The notes: a model not told the origin generated them from the sequence alone. Positions 26,573 to 36,339 are shown, counted from the stretch's first letter. The stretch is DNA of 64,000 nt from Hyphomonas sp. (GCF_016125515.1 NZ_WGLO01000008.1:267047-331046), one strand, 5' to 3'. Numbers and translations are program-made.

Positions 26573-27895
26573 TTATCCGGCGCCGATATCCGCCCCCAGC
26601 GCCGCCATGTGGCCGAGGAATTCCGGATAGCTGGTGTCAATCATCGACACGTCGTCCACGCTTACCGGCTTTTGCGCCGCTGTTCCCATAACCAGCGCGC
26701 TCATCGCGATGCGGTGGTCGTGGCGCGTCTCGACCACGCCGCCGCCCGGCACCGCGCCGCCGCAGCCCTGAACCGTGAAGCCGTCCTCGGTCTCTTCGAC
26801 CTCGACGCCGTTTACGCGCAGCATCGCGACAATCGCTTTGATCCGGTCGCTCTCCTTCACGCGCAGCTCGTCGGCGCCGGTCACCCGCGTCTCGCCCGTC
26901 GCGAAAGCCGCGAGCACCGCCAGGATCGGGAACTCGTCGATCATCGAGGCGACGAGGCGCGTCGGCACGGCGATTCCCTTGAGGTCCGCATAGCCGGCAT
27001 GCAGGTCGATCAGCCGTTCGCCGGCCGCTTCGCCGCGTTCCTCGGCGCCGAGATGGGCGCCCATCAGGTTTGCGGCGTCATAGAAGCCCGACCGGGTGGG
27101 GTTCGACATCGCGCCTTCCACCATCACATCGCCCTGCGGCGACAGGATGCCGGCGGCGATCAGGAAGGCGGCCGAGGACGGGTCGCCCGGAATCGCCGCG
27201 TCGACAGCAAACAGCTTCTGCTTGCCCTCGATGGAGATTTCGCTCGCCCCGCCAGGGTTCGACCTGAACCCGAGCTTGGCGCCAAAGCCCTGCAGCATCC
27301 GCTCGGTATGGTCCCGCGTTGCCTTGGCTTCCAGAACGGTGGTTGTGCCAACTGCGTTGAGGCCCGCCAGCAGGATGGCCGACTTGACCTGCGCGCTGGC
27401 CTGGGGCGGGGCGTAGTAGATCGCTTCCAGGGCGCTCGATCCTGTCAGGGTGAAGGGCAGGCGGCCCTCCTTTCCGGCCGTATCGCGCATCCCCATCTGT
27501 CGCAGCGGGTTCAATACCCGGTTCATCGGGCGCGAGGAGAGCGAGGCGTCCCCGCACAGATCTGCGGTCAGGTCGAACCCTGCCATCACGCCCATCATCA
27601 GGCGCGAACCGGTGCCGGAATTGCCGAAATCCAGCACGTCCGAGGGGGAGGTGAGACCCCTCGGGCCCACGCCGCGGACTTCCCAGGCGCCGGGGCCTGT
27701 ATTGGCCACTTCCGCCCCCAGCGCGGCCATCGCCCGGCCGGTCCGGATCACGTCATCCCCCTCCAGCAGGCCGGTGAACCGGCTGGTCCCGGAGGCCAGT
27801 CCCCCGAAGATCAGGGCCCTATGGCTGCATGACTTGTCACCCGGGGCGCGGATGGTGCCGCTGAGGCGGCGCACGGGTCGGCTGGTCCAGACCAT
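26573..27895 (-). CDS. aroA: 3-phosphoshikimate 1-carboxyvinyltransferase (EPSP synthase)
   Basis: 440 aa, the family length. It begins RRLSGTIRAPGDKSCSHRAL with the conserved phosphate-binding DKSxSHR. Later come LDFGNSGTGSRLMMGVMAG and LRVKESDRIKAIVAMLRVNG, and the end has HDHRIAMSALVMG. It joins shikimate-3-phosphate and PEP in the chorismate pathway. An open frame continues upstream antisense to the next gene, but ATG 27895 is the family start. It is divergent from the TIGR02300 gene. Confidence 0.95.
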   Translation of the reverse strand: MVWTSRPVRRLSGTIRAPGDKSCSHRALIFGGLASGTSRFTGLLEGDDVIRTGRAMAALGAEVANTGPGAWEVRGVGPRGLTSPSDVLDFGNSGTGSRLMMGVMAGFDLTADLCGDASLSSRPMNRVLNPLRQMGMRDTAGKEGRLPFTLTGSSALEAIYYAPPQASAQVKSAILLAGLNAVGTTTVLEAKATRDHTERMLQGFGAKLGFRSNPGGASEISIEGKQKLFAVDAAIPGDPSSAAFLIAAGILSPQGDVMVEGAMSNPTRSGFYDAANLMGAHLGAEERGEAAGERLIDLHAGYADLKGIAVPTRLVASMIDEFPILAVLAAFATGETRVTGADELRVKESDRIKAIVAMLRVNGVEVEETEDGFTVQGCGGAVPGGGVVETRHDHRIAMSALVMGTAAQKPVSVDDVSMIDTSYPEFLGHMAALGADIGAG

Positions 27896-28015
27896 GGAGA
27901 ATGCCCTGCTGATAAGAGAATGGCGACTTGAATTCGGGCTTTGACAGCGCCGGGCGTTCATGGCAAGCGCGCCAACTTCCAATAGGCCTTTTACCTCAAA
28001 GAGGAGCGCGCCCCC

Positions 28016-28540
28016 GTGTCCAAGGACAAGCTCGGAACAAAGCAGGTCTGCCCGTCCTGCGAGTCGCGGTTCTACGATCTCAACAAGCGCCCGGCGGTTT
28101 GCCCCAAATGCGGCGCTGAATTTGATCCGGAAGACGAAGTGATCCGCACCACCATCACCAAGGTGAAGGCGAAGGCCGCCCGCGCCGCCGTGAAGGCCGT
28201 CGCGGAGGATGATGACGATGTCGACGAGGAGGACGATGCCGTCGTCCGGGACGACGACGATGAAAGCGCCGAGGTCGAAGAGATCGAGGACGAAGAGGAC
28301 GACGAGGAAGAAACCAAGGAACTCGTCGGCGAAGACGATGACGTGATCATCGAGGATGCCGAGGACGAGGAAGAAACGCCTGCGCCGGGCAAGGTGCCGG
28401 CCGGATTCACCGAAGACGGCGCCGATGACGAAGACGATGATGTGATCATCGCCGACGATGACGACGAGGATTTCGAGATCGACGACGACGATGAGGGCGA
28501 CGATGACCTCGCCCTCGACGACGATGATGATGAACGGTGA
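28016..28540 (+). CDS. TIGR02300 family acidic zinc-ribbon protein (FYDLN acid protein)
   Basis: 174 aa, starting at GTG 28016. The N-terminus MSKDKLGTKQVCPSCESRFY, then DLNKRPAVCPKCGAEFDPED, has the hallmark FYDLN and two CxxC pairs for one zinc. From residue 60 on, the chain is almost only Asp and Glu with short hydrophobic punctuation (DDVIIEDAEDEE repeats), giving a very acidic, probably disordered tail. This family is alphaproteobacterial and of unknown function. It sits just before tRNA-Ala. Confidence 0.88.
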   Translation: MSKDKLGTKQVCPSCESRFYDLNKRPAVCPKCGAEFDPEDEVIRTTITKVKAKAARAAVKAVAEDDDDVDEEDDAVVRDDDDESAEVEEIEDEEDDEEETKELVGEDDDVIIEDAEDEEETPAPGKVPAGFTEDGADDEDDDVIIADDDDEDFEIDDDDEGDDDLALDDDDDER

Positions 28541-28595
28541 TAAATAGGACTTGAAAGCGCGAGAGGCTGAGACTAATCCTCCCGCTTCCCGGTCA

Positions 28596-28671
<76 letters not shown>

Positions 28672-28861
28672 GGACCTGTTTTCTAGGCAGATCCGTCAAA
28701 TTCCGTGCACCGGGCCTCGCAAACACGGGCCTGTGAGCTCGCGCCGTGAACTTGCCGCATCCCGGTGCTTGAACCGGACACATTCGAGGCCCACTTTCCT
28801 GTCATGGCAGGCAGCCAGCCTGCCAGCGTTCCCGACCCGGGGCGCGGAAAGGAGTGGACCC

Positions 28862-29101
28862 ATGACGACCGGCCTGAAATCGACCGCCTTTGAAGGCAAT
28901 TCCTTCGTCTATATCCGCCATCTCGATGACGGCGAAATCCGCAGCCTCTTGCCGCCGGATGCCCTCGACGATGTTTCAGATCCCGATGATCTGTTCGTTG
29001 TCGCTTCGGCCGATGGCCAGCGCCTTGCCATCGTGGAAGGCCGCGAAGCCGCCTTTGCCGCCGCTCTGGCGAACGACCTGAACCCGCTCAGCGTCCACTG
29101 A
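28862..29101 (+). CDS. DUF1150 family protein
   Basis: 79 aa. Matches the small alphaproteobacterial DUF1150 pattern: FVYIRHLDDGEIRSL near the start, FVVASADGQRLAIVEGREAA in the middle and NDLNPLSVH at the end. Function unknown; in many relatives the gene is next to an Hsp20-type small heat-shock gene, which is absent here. AAAGGAG precedes ATG 28862. Confidence 0.85.
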   Translation: MTTGLKSTAFEGNSFVYIRHLDDGEIRSLLPPDALDDVSDPDDLFVVASADGQRLAIVEGREAAFAAALANDLNPLSVH

Positions 29102-29241
29102 CGCTGCAGCCCTGACCAGACAACAGCCTTGGCCGGCACGCCGCCGGCCGGGGTTATTTTTGAGCCGGCGCCGGTCCCCGCCGCCTTGCTTTTCCCCCGT
29201 TAGGCGTTGACACTTGGCGCGTCCGATCCGGGGAGAATTCC

Positions 29242-30483
29242 ATGAAATTTTCGCACGCCGCGCTCGCCGCACCGCTTGTCCTGTTGATTGCCGCCTGCGG
29301 CGAGAAGCCGGCCCCTGTTGACGCCGCGCCTGCCGGCCCGGTGCCGCTGTCGGCCGAGGGTGATTTCGGCGCGACGCTGCAGGGCGCCCTGATCTCGGCC
29401 AAGCCGGGCGACACCATCCTGATGCCGGAAGGCACCTTCGCGCTCTCTGATTCGCTGTCGTTGGATGTCAACGGTGTCACGCTGCGCGGCGCGGGCCAGG
29501 ACAAGACGATCCTGGACTTCGCGCAGCAGTCCGGCGCAGGGGAGGGGTTGCTTGTCACGTCCGATGACGTGACGCTGATGGACTTCGCCGTGCGCGATAC
29601 CAAGGGCGACGGCATCAAGTCCAAGGGCGCCGACCGGATCACCTATAAATACCTGACCGTAGAATGGAGCGGTGAGCCGGACGAGACCAACGGCGCCTAC
29701 GGCGTCTACCCGGTCGAATCGAAAGACGTGCTGATCGAGAACGTCACTGTGCGCGGGGCCTCGGATGCCGGCATCTATGTCGGCCAGTCCTCGAACATCA
29801 TCGTGCGCAACTCGATTGCCGAATTCAACGTGGCCGGTATCGAGATCGAGAACTCCACCGGCGCGGACGTCTATGGCAATATCGCCCGCAACAATACCGG
29901 CGGTATCCTGGTGTTCGACCTGCCGGACTTGCCGGTCATGGGCGGCAGCACGACCCGCATCTTCTCGAACGAGATCCTTGCGAACAATACGCGCAACTTC
30001 GCCCCGGCCGGCAATATCGTCGCCGGTGTGCCATCGGGCACGGGCGTGATCATCATGGCCAACCGCAATGTGCACGTGTTCGACAACACGTTCGAATCGA
30101 ACCGGTCGGCGCACGTGATGATCAATGCCTACACCCAGCCGTTCACGGATGAAAAATACAATCCGCTGCCGCGGGACATCGTGTTGCGCGCCAACCGGTA
30201 TGCGGATGGCGGAACAGATCCGCAGGGCATGCTGGCGCCGCTCGCCGCCGCTGTCGGCGGCACGCTGCCGCCCATCGTCTGGGACGGCGTGACCAGCTGG
30301 CCGGGCGCCGAAGCCACCGATGTCAACCTGACCATCGGCGAGGCCGAAGATGTCGGCTTCCTGAATCTCGGCGTCGGCGCCTATCCGTTGGACGCGGCGA
30401 AGATCAAGCCGTCCACGGAGCGCCCCGCTTCGACGCCGCCGATGGAGCCGGCCGCCATCGTCCTGCCGCAGGACAAGAGCTGA
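29242..30483 (+). CDS. Parallel beta-helix lipoprotein (TIGR03805-like)
   Basis: 413 aa. Lipoprotein signal with lipobox IAAC. The body is a right-handed parallel beta-helix: repeated short strands such as GVTLRGAGQDKTILDF, DVLIENVTVRGASDAGIYVG, NIIVRNSIAEFNVAGIEIEN and ADVYGNIARNNTGGILVF, resembling NosD/pectate-lyase coils. It starts 2 nt before the cytochrome gene that is its usual partner (TIGR03806). The pair is likely an envelope redox or polysaccharide-linked module of unknown role. Confidence 0.85.
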   Translation: MKFSHAALAAPLVLLIAACGEKPAPVDAAPAGPVPLSAEGDFGATLQGALISAKPGDTILMPEGTFALSDSLSLDVNGVTLRGAGQDKTILDFAQQSGAGEGLLVTSDDVTLMDFAVRDTKGDGIKSKGADRITYKYLTVEWSGEPDETNGAYGVYPVESKDVLIENVTVRGASDAGIYVGQSSNIIVRNSIAEFNVAGIEIENSTGADVYGNIARNNTGGILVFDLPDLPVMGGSTTRIFSNEILANNTRNFAPAGNIVAGVPSGTGVIIMANRNVHVFDNTFESNRSAHVMINAYTQPFTDEKYNPLPRDIVLRANRYADGGTDPQGMLAPLAAAVGGTLPPIVWDGVTSWPGAEATDVNLTIGEAEDVGFLNLGVGAYPLDAAKIKPSTERPASTPPMEPAAIVLPQDKS

Positions 30484-30485
30484 GC

Positions 30486-31511
30486 ATGCGTCTCGCTGCC
30501 CTGTTCCTGGCTGTATTTCTCGGCGCGTGCAGCGCCGGCAAACCGTCCGGCCCGAACCTTGACCTGATCCTCGCCGAAACCCCGGCGCAGACGCTGTCCG
30601 AGTACGGACTGTTTGCGAACCTCGCGTCCGAAAAGCCCGCCAAGGGGGTTGTGCCTTATGACCTGATCAATCCCCTGTTCTCGGACAATGCGCTGAAACA
30701 CCGCTTCGTCTTCGTGCCGGGCGAAGCGCAAGCCGCCTATGATCCGGTCGATGCGTTCGATTTTCCGGTCGGCACCGTGCTGGTGAAAACCTTCGCGTTC
30801 GCGCCCGACCTGCGCGCCCCGTCCGAAGGGCAATACCGCGTCGAGACACGTCTCCTGATCCACAAGGCGTCCGGCTGGGCGGCGTTTCCCTATATCTGGA
30901 ATGAAGAGGGCACCGAGGCGGTCTATTCCCCGGTGGGCGGGCACCGCACCATCGAGACGGTCACACCGCAGGGCGCCCCGATCCGCTTCAACTATTCCGT
31001 CCCCAACCAGAACCAGTGCAAGACCTGCCATCAGGCCGGCAGCGCGCTTTCGCCGATCGGCCCGAAGGCGCGCAACCTCAACCACCATGAGCAGCTCGAG
31101 AACTGGGTCTCGCGCGGCCTGCTCGACGCTCTTCCGGCGAGCGTGCCGGCTGCGCCGGAAGTGTTCGACGTTTCGTTGCCGGCAGATGTCCGTGCCCGGG
31201 CCTGGCTCGATATCAACTGCGCCCACTGTCACAAGCCGGACGGCTCGGCGTCCAATTCCGGTCTCTGGCTGGCCGCGACCGAGACCGATCCGGTCAAGCT
31301 CGGCATCGGCAAGCATCCGGTCGCAGCCGGGCGCGGGGCAGGGACCTTGTTCAAGGTGATCGTGCCCGGCGCGCCGGACCGGTCCATCATGGCCTACCGG
31401 ATCGGCTCGACCGAACCCGGCATCGCCATGCCGGAGCTCGGCCGCTCGACGCCGGACCCCGAAGGTCTCGCACTGATCCGGCTCTGGATATCCGAAATGG
31501 ACGCGCCCTGA
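30486..31511 (+). CDS. Diheme c-type cytochrome lipoprotein, SO2930/HNE_0200 family (TIGR03806)
   Basis: 341 aa. Lipobox LGAC. Two heme c motifs, QCKTCH (about 179-184) and NCAHCH (about 242-247). Conserved family segments are [20 protein letters not shown] near the N-terminus and the closing [20 protein letters not shown]. It follows the beta-helix gene by two bases. The family occurs beside beta-helix proteins; its electron donor and acceptor are not known. Confidence 0.85.
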   Translation: MRLAALFLAVFLGACSAGKPSGPNLDLILAETPAQTLSEYGLFANLASEKPAKGVVPYDLINPLFSDNALKHRFVFVPGEAQAAYDPVDAFDFPVGTVLVKTFAFAPDLRAPSEGQYRVETRLLIHKASGWAAFPYIWNEEGTEAVYSPVGGHRTIETVTPQGAPIRFNYSVPNQNQCKTCHQAGSALSPIGPKARNLNHHEQLENWVSRGLLDALPASVPAAPEVFDVSLPADVRARAWLDINCAHCHKPDGSASNSGLWLAATETDPVKLGIGKHPVAAGRGAGTLFKVIVPGAPDRSIMAYRIGSTEPGIAMPELGRSTPDPEGLALIRLWISEMDAP

Positions 31512-31513
31512 GC

Positions 31514-31984
31514 ATGGGAGCCAGTTCCCGCATTCTCGTCGATGCCGATGCCTGTCCGGTGAAGGACGAGATCTACAAGGTCGCCGTGCGCCATCAGGTG
31601 GCGGTGGTGATCGTGGCCAATTCCTATATCCGCATTCCGGAACATCCGCTGGTTTCGCGCAAGATCGTCAGCGACGGTTTCGATGCCGCCGATGACTGGA
31701 TCGCGGAGGCAGCGACGCCGCTGGATGTCGTTGTCACGGCGGACATTCCGCTCGCGGATCGCTGCCTGAAGGCCGGCGCCCGGGTGCTCGGCCCGACCGG
31801 CAGGCCCTTTACGCCGGACTCAATTGGCGGCGCGCTCGCCACACGGGCCATCATGGCCGACCTGCGCGTCGGCGTCGCCGGAATCGGCGCGGGCGGCCCG
31901 GCGCCCTTCTCGAAAGCCGACCGCTCACGCTTCCTTTCCGCGCTCGATACGGCCCTGGTGGCGGCGAAGAAAGCCGCTGGCTGA
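31514..31984 (+). CDS. YaiI/YqxD family protein (DUF188)
   Basis: 156 aa. Typical start [20 protein letters not shown], then [20 protein letters not shown] and [20 protein letters not shown]. The conserved aspartates ([20 protein letters not shown]) resemble a PIN-like metal site. Function not established. Begins 2 nt after the cytochrome stop. Confidence 0.9.
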   Translation: MGASSRILVDADACPVKDEIYKVAVRHQVAVVIVANSYIRIPEHPLVSRKIVSDGFDAADDWIAEAATPLDVVVTADIPLADRCLKAGARVLGPTGRPFTPDSIGGALATRAIMADLRVGVAGIGAGGPAPFSKADRSRFLSALDTALVAAKKAAG

Positions 31985-32032
31985 GGCGGGCTGCACACTT
32001 GCCCTTAACGGGCAGCATGCTAAGGGCCGCAG

Positions 32033-32647
32033 ATGAGCCAGATTACGCTGCACAAGGGGGATCTCCCCAAAGGTCTCAGCTTCGGTCCCGTCGTGGCGGT
32101 CGATACAGAAGCGATGGGGCTCAATCCGAACCGGGATTACCTGACCCTCGTCCAGCTGTCCGCCGGCGATGGCACGGCGCATCTGGTGCAGCTGACCCGG
32201 GACTTCGACTGCCCGAACCTGAAGGCGCTGATGACCGATCCCAAGGTGGTCAAACTGTTCCATTTTGCGCGCTTCGATATTGCCATGATGCGCAAATGGA
32301 TGGGGATCACGGTCGCGCCGGTCTGGTGCACCAAGATCGCGTCCCGGCTCGCCCGGACCTATACCGACCGCCATGGCCTGAAGGATGTTGCCCGCGAGAT
32401 CGCCGGCATCGACATGTCCAAGGCCCAGCAGAGCTCCGATTGGGGCGCCGACACGCTGTCGGACGCACAGATCCAGTATGCGGCCTCTGATGTGCTGTAC
32501 CTGCACCAGATCAAGGCGGGCCTGGAGGCGATGCTCGTGCGTGAGGGCCGCCTGGGGCTCGCCGAGGCCTGTTTCGGCTTCCTGCCGGTGCGTGCGGAGC
32601 TCGACCTTGCCGGTTGGGGCGAGGAAGACATCTTCGCACACAGCTGA
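32033..32647 (+). CDS. RNase D-like 3'-5' exonuclease
   Basis: 204 aa, a single DEDD exonuclease domain without HRDC domains. ExoI is VAVDTEAMGLN (D and E), ExoII HFARFDIAMM (D), and ExoIII YAASDVLYLHQI with the Y and D of the DEDDy subtype. It likely trims structured RNA 3' ends. It may be co-expressed with the LPS transport genes downstream. Confidence 0.9.
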   Translation: MSQITLHKGDLPKGLSFGPVVAVDTEAMGLNPNRDYLTLVQLSAGDGTAHLVQLTRDFDCPNLKALMTDPKVVKLFHFARFDIAMMRKWMGITVAPVWCTKIASRLARTYTDRHGLKDVAREIAGIDMSKAQQSSDWGADTLSDAQIQYAASDVLYLHQIKAGLEAMLVREGRLGLAEACFGFLPVRAELDLAGWGEEDIFAHS

Positions 32648-32729
32648 ACGCTGCCGCCCGCGCTTTCACTCCGGCGCCATCGCGGGTAAGCATGGAGCCT
32701 GAAACCATCGCAGGATCAGGCCGCCCACC

Positions 32730-33404
32730 ATGGACGCCAGCCTTCACCACGACCCCGCCACGCTGTGGGCGCCCAAGCGTCAGCTCACGCTGGCCCAGGC
32801 GCGCCGCCGGTCGGAACGTGTGCGCTACCTGCGCTATGGGCTTGTCGGGGCCGCGGCGGTTTCGATCGGCCTGTTCCTGGGCTTCGTTTTCCGCAGCGCC
32901 CTCAGCCAGGATGCCCGCCCACCCGCCGTTCGTGACGATGACGCTGTCACGATGATCAATCCGCGCTTCACCGGGCGCGATTCCGAAGGGCAGGTCTTCA
33001 CGATCACCGCCGACGCGGCCCAGCGCCGCCGCTCGGCGAATGGTGTGGTCGACCTCGTCAATCCGGTGATGCGGGACGGCAACGGCGCCGAACTGAAGGC
33101 CCCGACCGGTTTCTACGACCGCGAGAAGGGTGTGCTGGAACTCTACGAGGACGTGAACATCCGCGACAGCGCCGGCTATGCCTTCTCGACCAAGGGTGCC
33201 CGCCTGATCCTCGGTGAGGACAGGGTGGAGGGACTTTCACCTTTGCAAGGCAAAGGCCCCCTTGGCGATATCGAGGCGGACTCGTATGAAATTCTCGATG
33301 GTGGCAACCGGATTGTCTTTACGGGCAATGTGCGCACTGTGATCTATCCTCAACCGGCCGAAGAGCCTGCAACGTCTGAAAGTGAGCAAGATGGCACTCC
33401 GTAA
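32730..33404 (+). CDS. lptC: LPS export ABC transporter periplasmic protein LptC
   Basis: 224 aa. One N-terminal membrane anchor (LRYGLVGAAAVSIGLFLGFVF, about 32-52) then a periplasmic beta-jelly-roll of the LptA/LptC type, with TGFYDREKGVLELYEDVNIR and GPLGDIEADSYEILDGGNRIVF. It passes lipopolysaccharide from LptBFG to LptA. It overlaps lptA, and lptB follows, which supports the identity. Confidence 0.85.
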   Translation: MDASLHHDPATLWAPKRQLTLAQARRRSERVRYLRYGLVGAAAVSIGLFLGFVFRSALSQDARPPAVRDDDAVTMINPRFTGRDSEGQVFTITADAAQRRRSANGVVDLVNPVMRDGNGAELKAPTGFYDREKGVLELYEDVNIRDSAGYAFSTKGARLILGEDRVEGLSPLQGKGPLGDIEADSYEILDGGNRIVFTGNVRTVIYPQPAEEPATSESEQDGTP

Positions 33405-33915
33405 AGCCGCCGGCGCAGCCCTTGGACTGGCGATGATGGCCGCCCCGGCCGTCGCACAGATCTCTTCTGAAGGCGGCCCGATCTATATCAACTCGGCCCG
33501 TACCGAGAGCCTCGAGAACGAACACAAGGTGCTGCTGGTCGGCAATGTCGACATCCAGCAGGGCTCGGCGCGCCTGCGGGCTGACACCGTGACCATCCGG
33601 TTCACCGGCAAGCCCGCCAAGCCCGGCAATTCCAGCATCGTTGGCGGGTTCGGACAGGTTGAGAATATCGTCGCTGAGGGTAACGTTTATTACGTGACGC
33701 CGGAGCTGAAGGCCAAAGGTGACCGCGGCGTTTACGAACTCGCGACCGACACGATCACGATGACCGGCAAGGTCGCCCTGATGCGCGACCGGGACGTCGC
33801 CGAAGGCGAGACCCTGCGCATGGAGGTCAAGAACCGCCGTACGACGCTTGAAGGCGGCACCGGACGCACACGGATGGTGATCGATCCGTCGAGCCAGCCG
33901 GCTGAGAACCAGTGA
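33391..33915 (+). CDS. lptA: LPS transport periplasmic protein LptA
   Basis: 174 aa from ATG 33391, which directly starts the signal peptide MALRKAAGAALGLAMMAAPA. A GTG three codons earlier (33382) is possible. The OstA-type jelly-roll has GGPIYINSARTESLENEHKV, GNVDIQQGSARLRADTVTIR and DTITMTGKVALMRDRDVAEG. It bridges the periplasm for LPS delivery to LptD. It overlaps lptC by 14 nt. Confidence 0.85.
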   Translation: MALRKAAGAALGLAMMAAPAVAQISSEGGPIYINSARTESLENEHKVLLVGNVDIQQGSARLRADTVTIRFTGKPAKPGNSSIVGGFGQVENIVAEGNVYYVTPELKAKGDRGVYELATDTITMTGKVALMRDRDVAEGETLRMEVKNRRTTLEGGTGRTRMVIDPSSQPAENQ

Positions 33916-33992
33916 ATTTGATCAGACAGGTGAAACCGATCTTAAGCATGCCGGGTTAAGGCTGGGGGAGGCCGGAAAACGGCTGCAGAAGG

Positions 33993-34739
33993 ATGGACAA
34001 TCGGATGATCGAAGCGGCCGAAGGCCTGGTGGTTCAGAATCTTGCCAAGTCGTTTGGCAAGCGCCAGGTCGTGCGCGACGTGTCCCTGTCCCTCGCCCGC
34101 GGCGAAGTTGTCGGCCTGCTTGGACCCAACGGGGCCGGCAAGACCACCTGTTTCTACATGATCATGGGACTGATCGGTGCCGATTCCGGCGCGATCTCCA
34201 TCGACGGCGAAGATGTGACGCGCCTGCCGATGTACCAACGCGCCCGTCTGGGCGTCGGTTACCTGCCCCAGGAAGCCTCGATCTTCCGGGGCATGAGTGT
34301 AGAGGAAAATGTCATGGCTGTTGCGGAACTGGTCGAAAAAGACCGCTCTGCCTGCCAGGCCCAGGTCGACAGCCTGCTCAGTGAACTGCACGTGGAACAC
34401 CTCCGCAAGCAGCCGGCCACCTCCCTGTCGGGCGGTGAACGGCGGCGTGTCGAGATTGCACGCGCACTCGCATCTCGTCCGAGCTTCATGCTACTGGACG
34501 AACCGTTCACCGGCATCGACCCGCTGGCCATCTCCGACATTTCCGACCTTGTCCGCTTCCTCAAGCAGCGCGGCCTCGGCGTTCTCATCACGGACCACCA
34601 GGTCCGCGAGACGCTGCAGATCGTGGACCGGGCCTATGTGATGTATGATGGCGCTGTCCTCTTTGACGGCACGCCTGAAAACGTGCTGCGCAATGAAGAC
34701 GTTCGCAGGGTCTATCTGGGTGAGCAGTTCGCCGCTTGA
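33993..34739 (+). CDS. lptB: LPS export ABC transporter ATPase LptB
   Basis: 248 aa. Walker A GPNGAGKTT (about 45-53), signature SLSGGERRRVEIARAL, Walker B FMLLDEPFTGIDPLA, and switch ITDHQVRE. The family-typical GYLPQEASIFRGMSVEENVM is present. It powers LPS extraction from the inner membrane with LptFG. Followed by rpoN, the conserved order lptA-lptB-rpoN. Confidence 0.93.
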   Translation: MDNRMIEAAEGLVVQNLAKSFGKRQVVRDVSLSLARGEVVGLLGPNGAGKTTCFYMIMGLIGADSGAISIDGEDVTRLPMYQRARLGVGYLPQEASIFRGMSVEENVMAVAELVEKDRSACQAQVDSLLSELHVEHLRKQPATSLSGGERRRVEIARALASRPSFMLLDEPFTGIDPLAISDISDLVRFLKQRGLGVLITDHQVRETLQIVDRAYVMYDGAVLFDGTPENVLRNEDVRRVYLGEQFAA

Positions 34740-34757
34740 TCTCAGGGGGCGCGGCCT

Positions 34758-36254
34758 ATGGCCATGAAACATTCTCTCGACATGCGCCAGGGCCAGTCCC
34801 TGGTAATGACGCCGCAACTCCAGCAGGCGATCAAACTTCTGCAGCTGTCGAACCAGGAGCTTGCCGAGTTTGTCGAAGCCGAACTTGAGCGCAATCCGCT
34901 GCTGCTCAAGGTTGAGGACGAGGGCGCGCCGGTTGTCGAAGCCGCCGAGCCGCAAGGCCGTGAGGAACTGTCGCTGGATGACCGCTCGGGGCAGGGGGAA
35001 GCGCGCGAACAGCTCGATGCTCCGGGTGAAGACGTTTATGAGCCGGGCACCGGCTCCGATGCCGGCGAGCCAGTCAACGCCTCCGGCCCTTCGGCCACGA
35101 CCGACTGGTCGAGTGCCGGCAGTGGCCAGCAGGCTTCCGAAGATTTCGACTATACGGCCAACCTGTCGAGCGATGTGACGCTGGCTGAACACCTGCACAT
35201 GCAGCTGAATTTCGCCGGGCTTTCGGACGTGGACCGCCTGATCGCGGCCCGCCTGATCGACGAGACCGACGAGACAGGCTATCTGCGCGCCCCGCTGGAC
35301 GATGTCGCGCGTTCGCTCGGCGCCGACATCGCGAATGTGGAAGCCGTGCTGCGCGTCTGCCAGGGTTTTGACCCAACCGGCGTGATGGCCCGCTCGATCC
35401 CGGAATGTCTGGCGCTGCAGTTGAAGGACCGCGGCCGTCTGGATCCGGCCATGCAGGCGATGCTCGACAATCTCCACCTGGTCGCCAAGCATGACATCAA
35501 GGGCCTGATGGATGTGTGCGGTGTCGACAAGGCCGACGTCCAGGACATGCTGCTTGAGCTGCGCCAATTGTCGCCGAAGCCTGGCGCAGGCTTTTCCAGC
35601 GATACGACCGTTGCCGTGGCGCCGGACGTTTATGTCCGTGAGCTGCCGAACGGCATGTATGCGGTGGAACTCAATTCCGACACGCTGCCGCGTGTCCTGA
35701 TGGACAAGGCCTATTACGCTGAGGTCACGGCGCTGCCGATGCGAGAGAAGGAAAAGGAATTCATTTCCGAATGCGCGGCCTCGGCGACCTGGCTGATCAA
35801 GTCGCTCGACCAACGGGCCCGCACGATCCTGAAAGTGGCGAGCGAGATCGTCCGCCAGCAGGATGGTTTCTTTGCACACGGCGTGGCGCATCTGCGGCCT
35901 CTCAACCTCAAACAGGTGGCGGATGCGATCGAGATGCATGAATCGACCGTCAGCCGCGTGACCACCAACAAATACATGGCCACGCCGCGCGGCCTGTTCG
36001 AACTCAAATACTTCTTCTCCGCCTCGATTCCTGCGACCGGCGGCGGCGAAGCCCATTCGGCCGAAGCCGTCCGTCACCGGATCAAACAGCTGATCGATGA
36101 GGAAGCCGCCGATGACGTCCTGTCGGACGACCAGATCGTCGAGATCCTCACCGGCTTCGGTATCGACATCGCCCGCCGCACGGTGGCGAAGTACCGCGAA
36201 AGCCTGAACATCCCCTCGAGCGTCCAGCGCCGCCGGATGGGCAAGGCGAGCTGA
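34758..36254 (+). CDS. rpoN: RNA polymerase sigma-54 factor
   Basis: 498 aa. Region I is glutamine-rich (MRQGQSLVMTPQLQQAIKLL), region II is acidic and variable (about 55-130), the core-binding domain follows, then the helix-turn-helix around VADAIEMHESTVSRVTTNKY and the RpoN box ARRTVAKYRE at the end. It directs polymerase to -24/-12 promoters and needs activator ATPases. Co-transcribed with lptB. Confidence 0.95.
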   Translation: MAMKHSLDMRQGQSLVMTPQLQQAIKLLQLSNQELAEFVEAELERNPLLLKVEDEGAPVVEAAEPQGREELSLDDRSGQGEAREQLDAPGEDVYEPGTGSDAGEPVNASGPSATTDWSSAGSGQQASEDFDYTANLSSDVTLAEHLHMQLNFAGLSDVDRLIAARLIDETDETGYLRAPLDDVARSLGADIANVEAVLRVCQGFDPTGVMARSIPECLALQLKDRGRLDPAMQAMLDNLHLVAKHDIKGLMDVCGVDKADVQDMLLELRQLSPKPGAGFSSDTTVAVAPDVYVRELPNGMYAVELNSDTLPRVLMDKAYYAEVTALPMREKEKEFISECAASATWLIKSLDQRARTILKVASEIVRQQDGFFAHGVAHLRPLNLKQVADAIEMHESTVSRVTTNKYMATPRGLFELKYFFSASIPATGGGEAHSAEAVRHRIKQLIDEEAADDVLSDDQIVEILTGFGIDIARRTVAKYRESLNIPSSVQRRRMGKAS

Positions 36255-36280
36255 CGGGTTCGCTTCGGCGCTTTGCTTTT

Positions 36281-36339
36281 GCCTCGGCCCCACCCTGGCC
36301 CTCCCCCAGTTCCGGGGAGGGCCAGGGTGGGGCCGAGGC
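36281..36339. repeat. Perfect 26-bp inverted repeat (REP-like palindrome) after rpoN
   Basis: Arms 36281-36306 and 36314-36339 match perfectly over 26 bp with a 7-nt loop. No T-run follows on either strand. It lies between the stops of convergent rpoN and the ribokinase gene. GC-rich palindromes of this shape occur as scattered REP elements in many proteobacterial genomes and can also halt polymerase. Confidence 0.8.

Noticed and set aside
26297..27832. 511-aa rightward open frame
   Set aside because: Antisense to aroA and the cupin gene, both with strong motifs.
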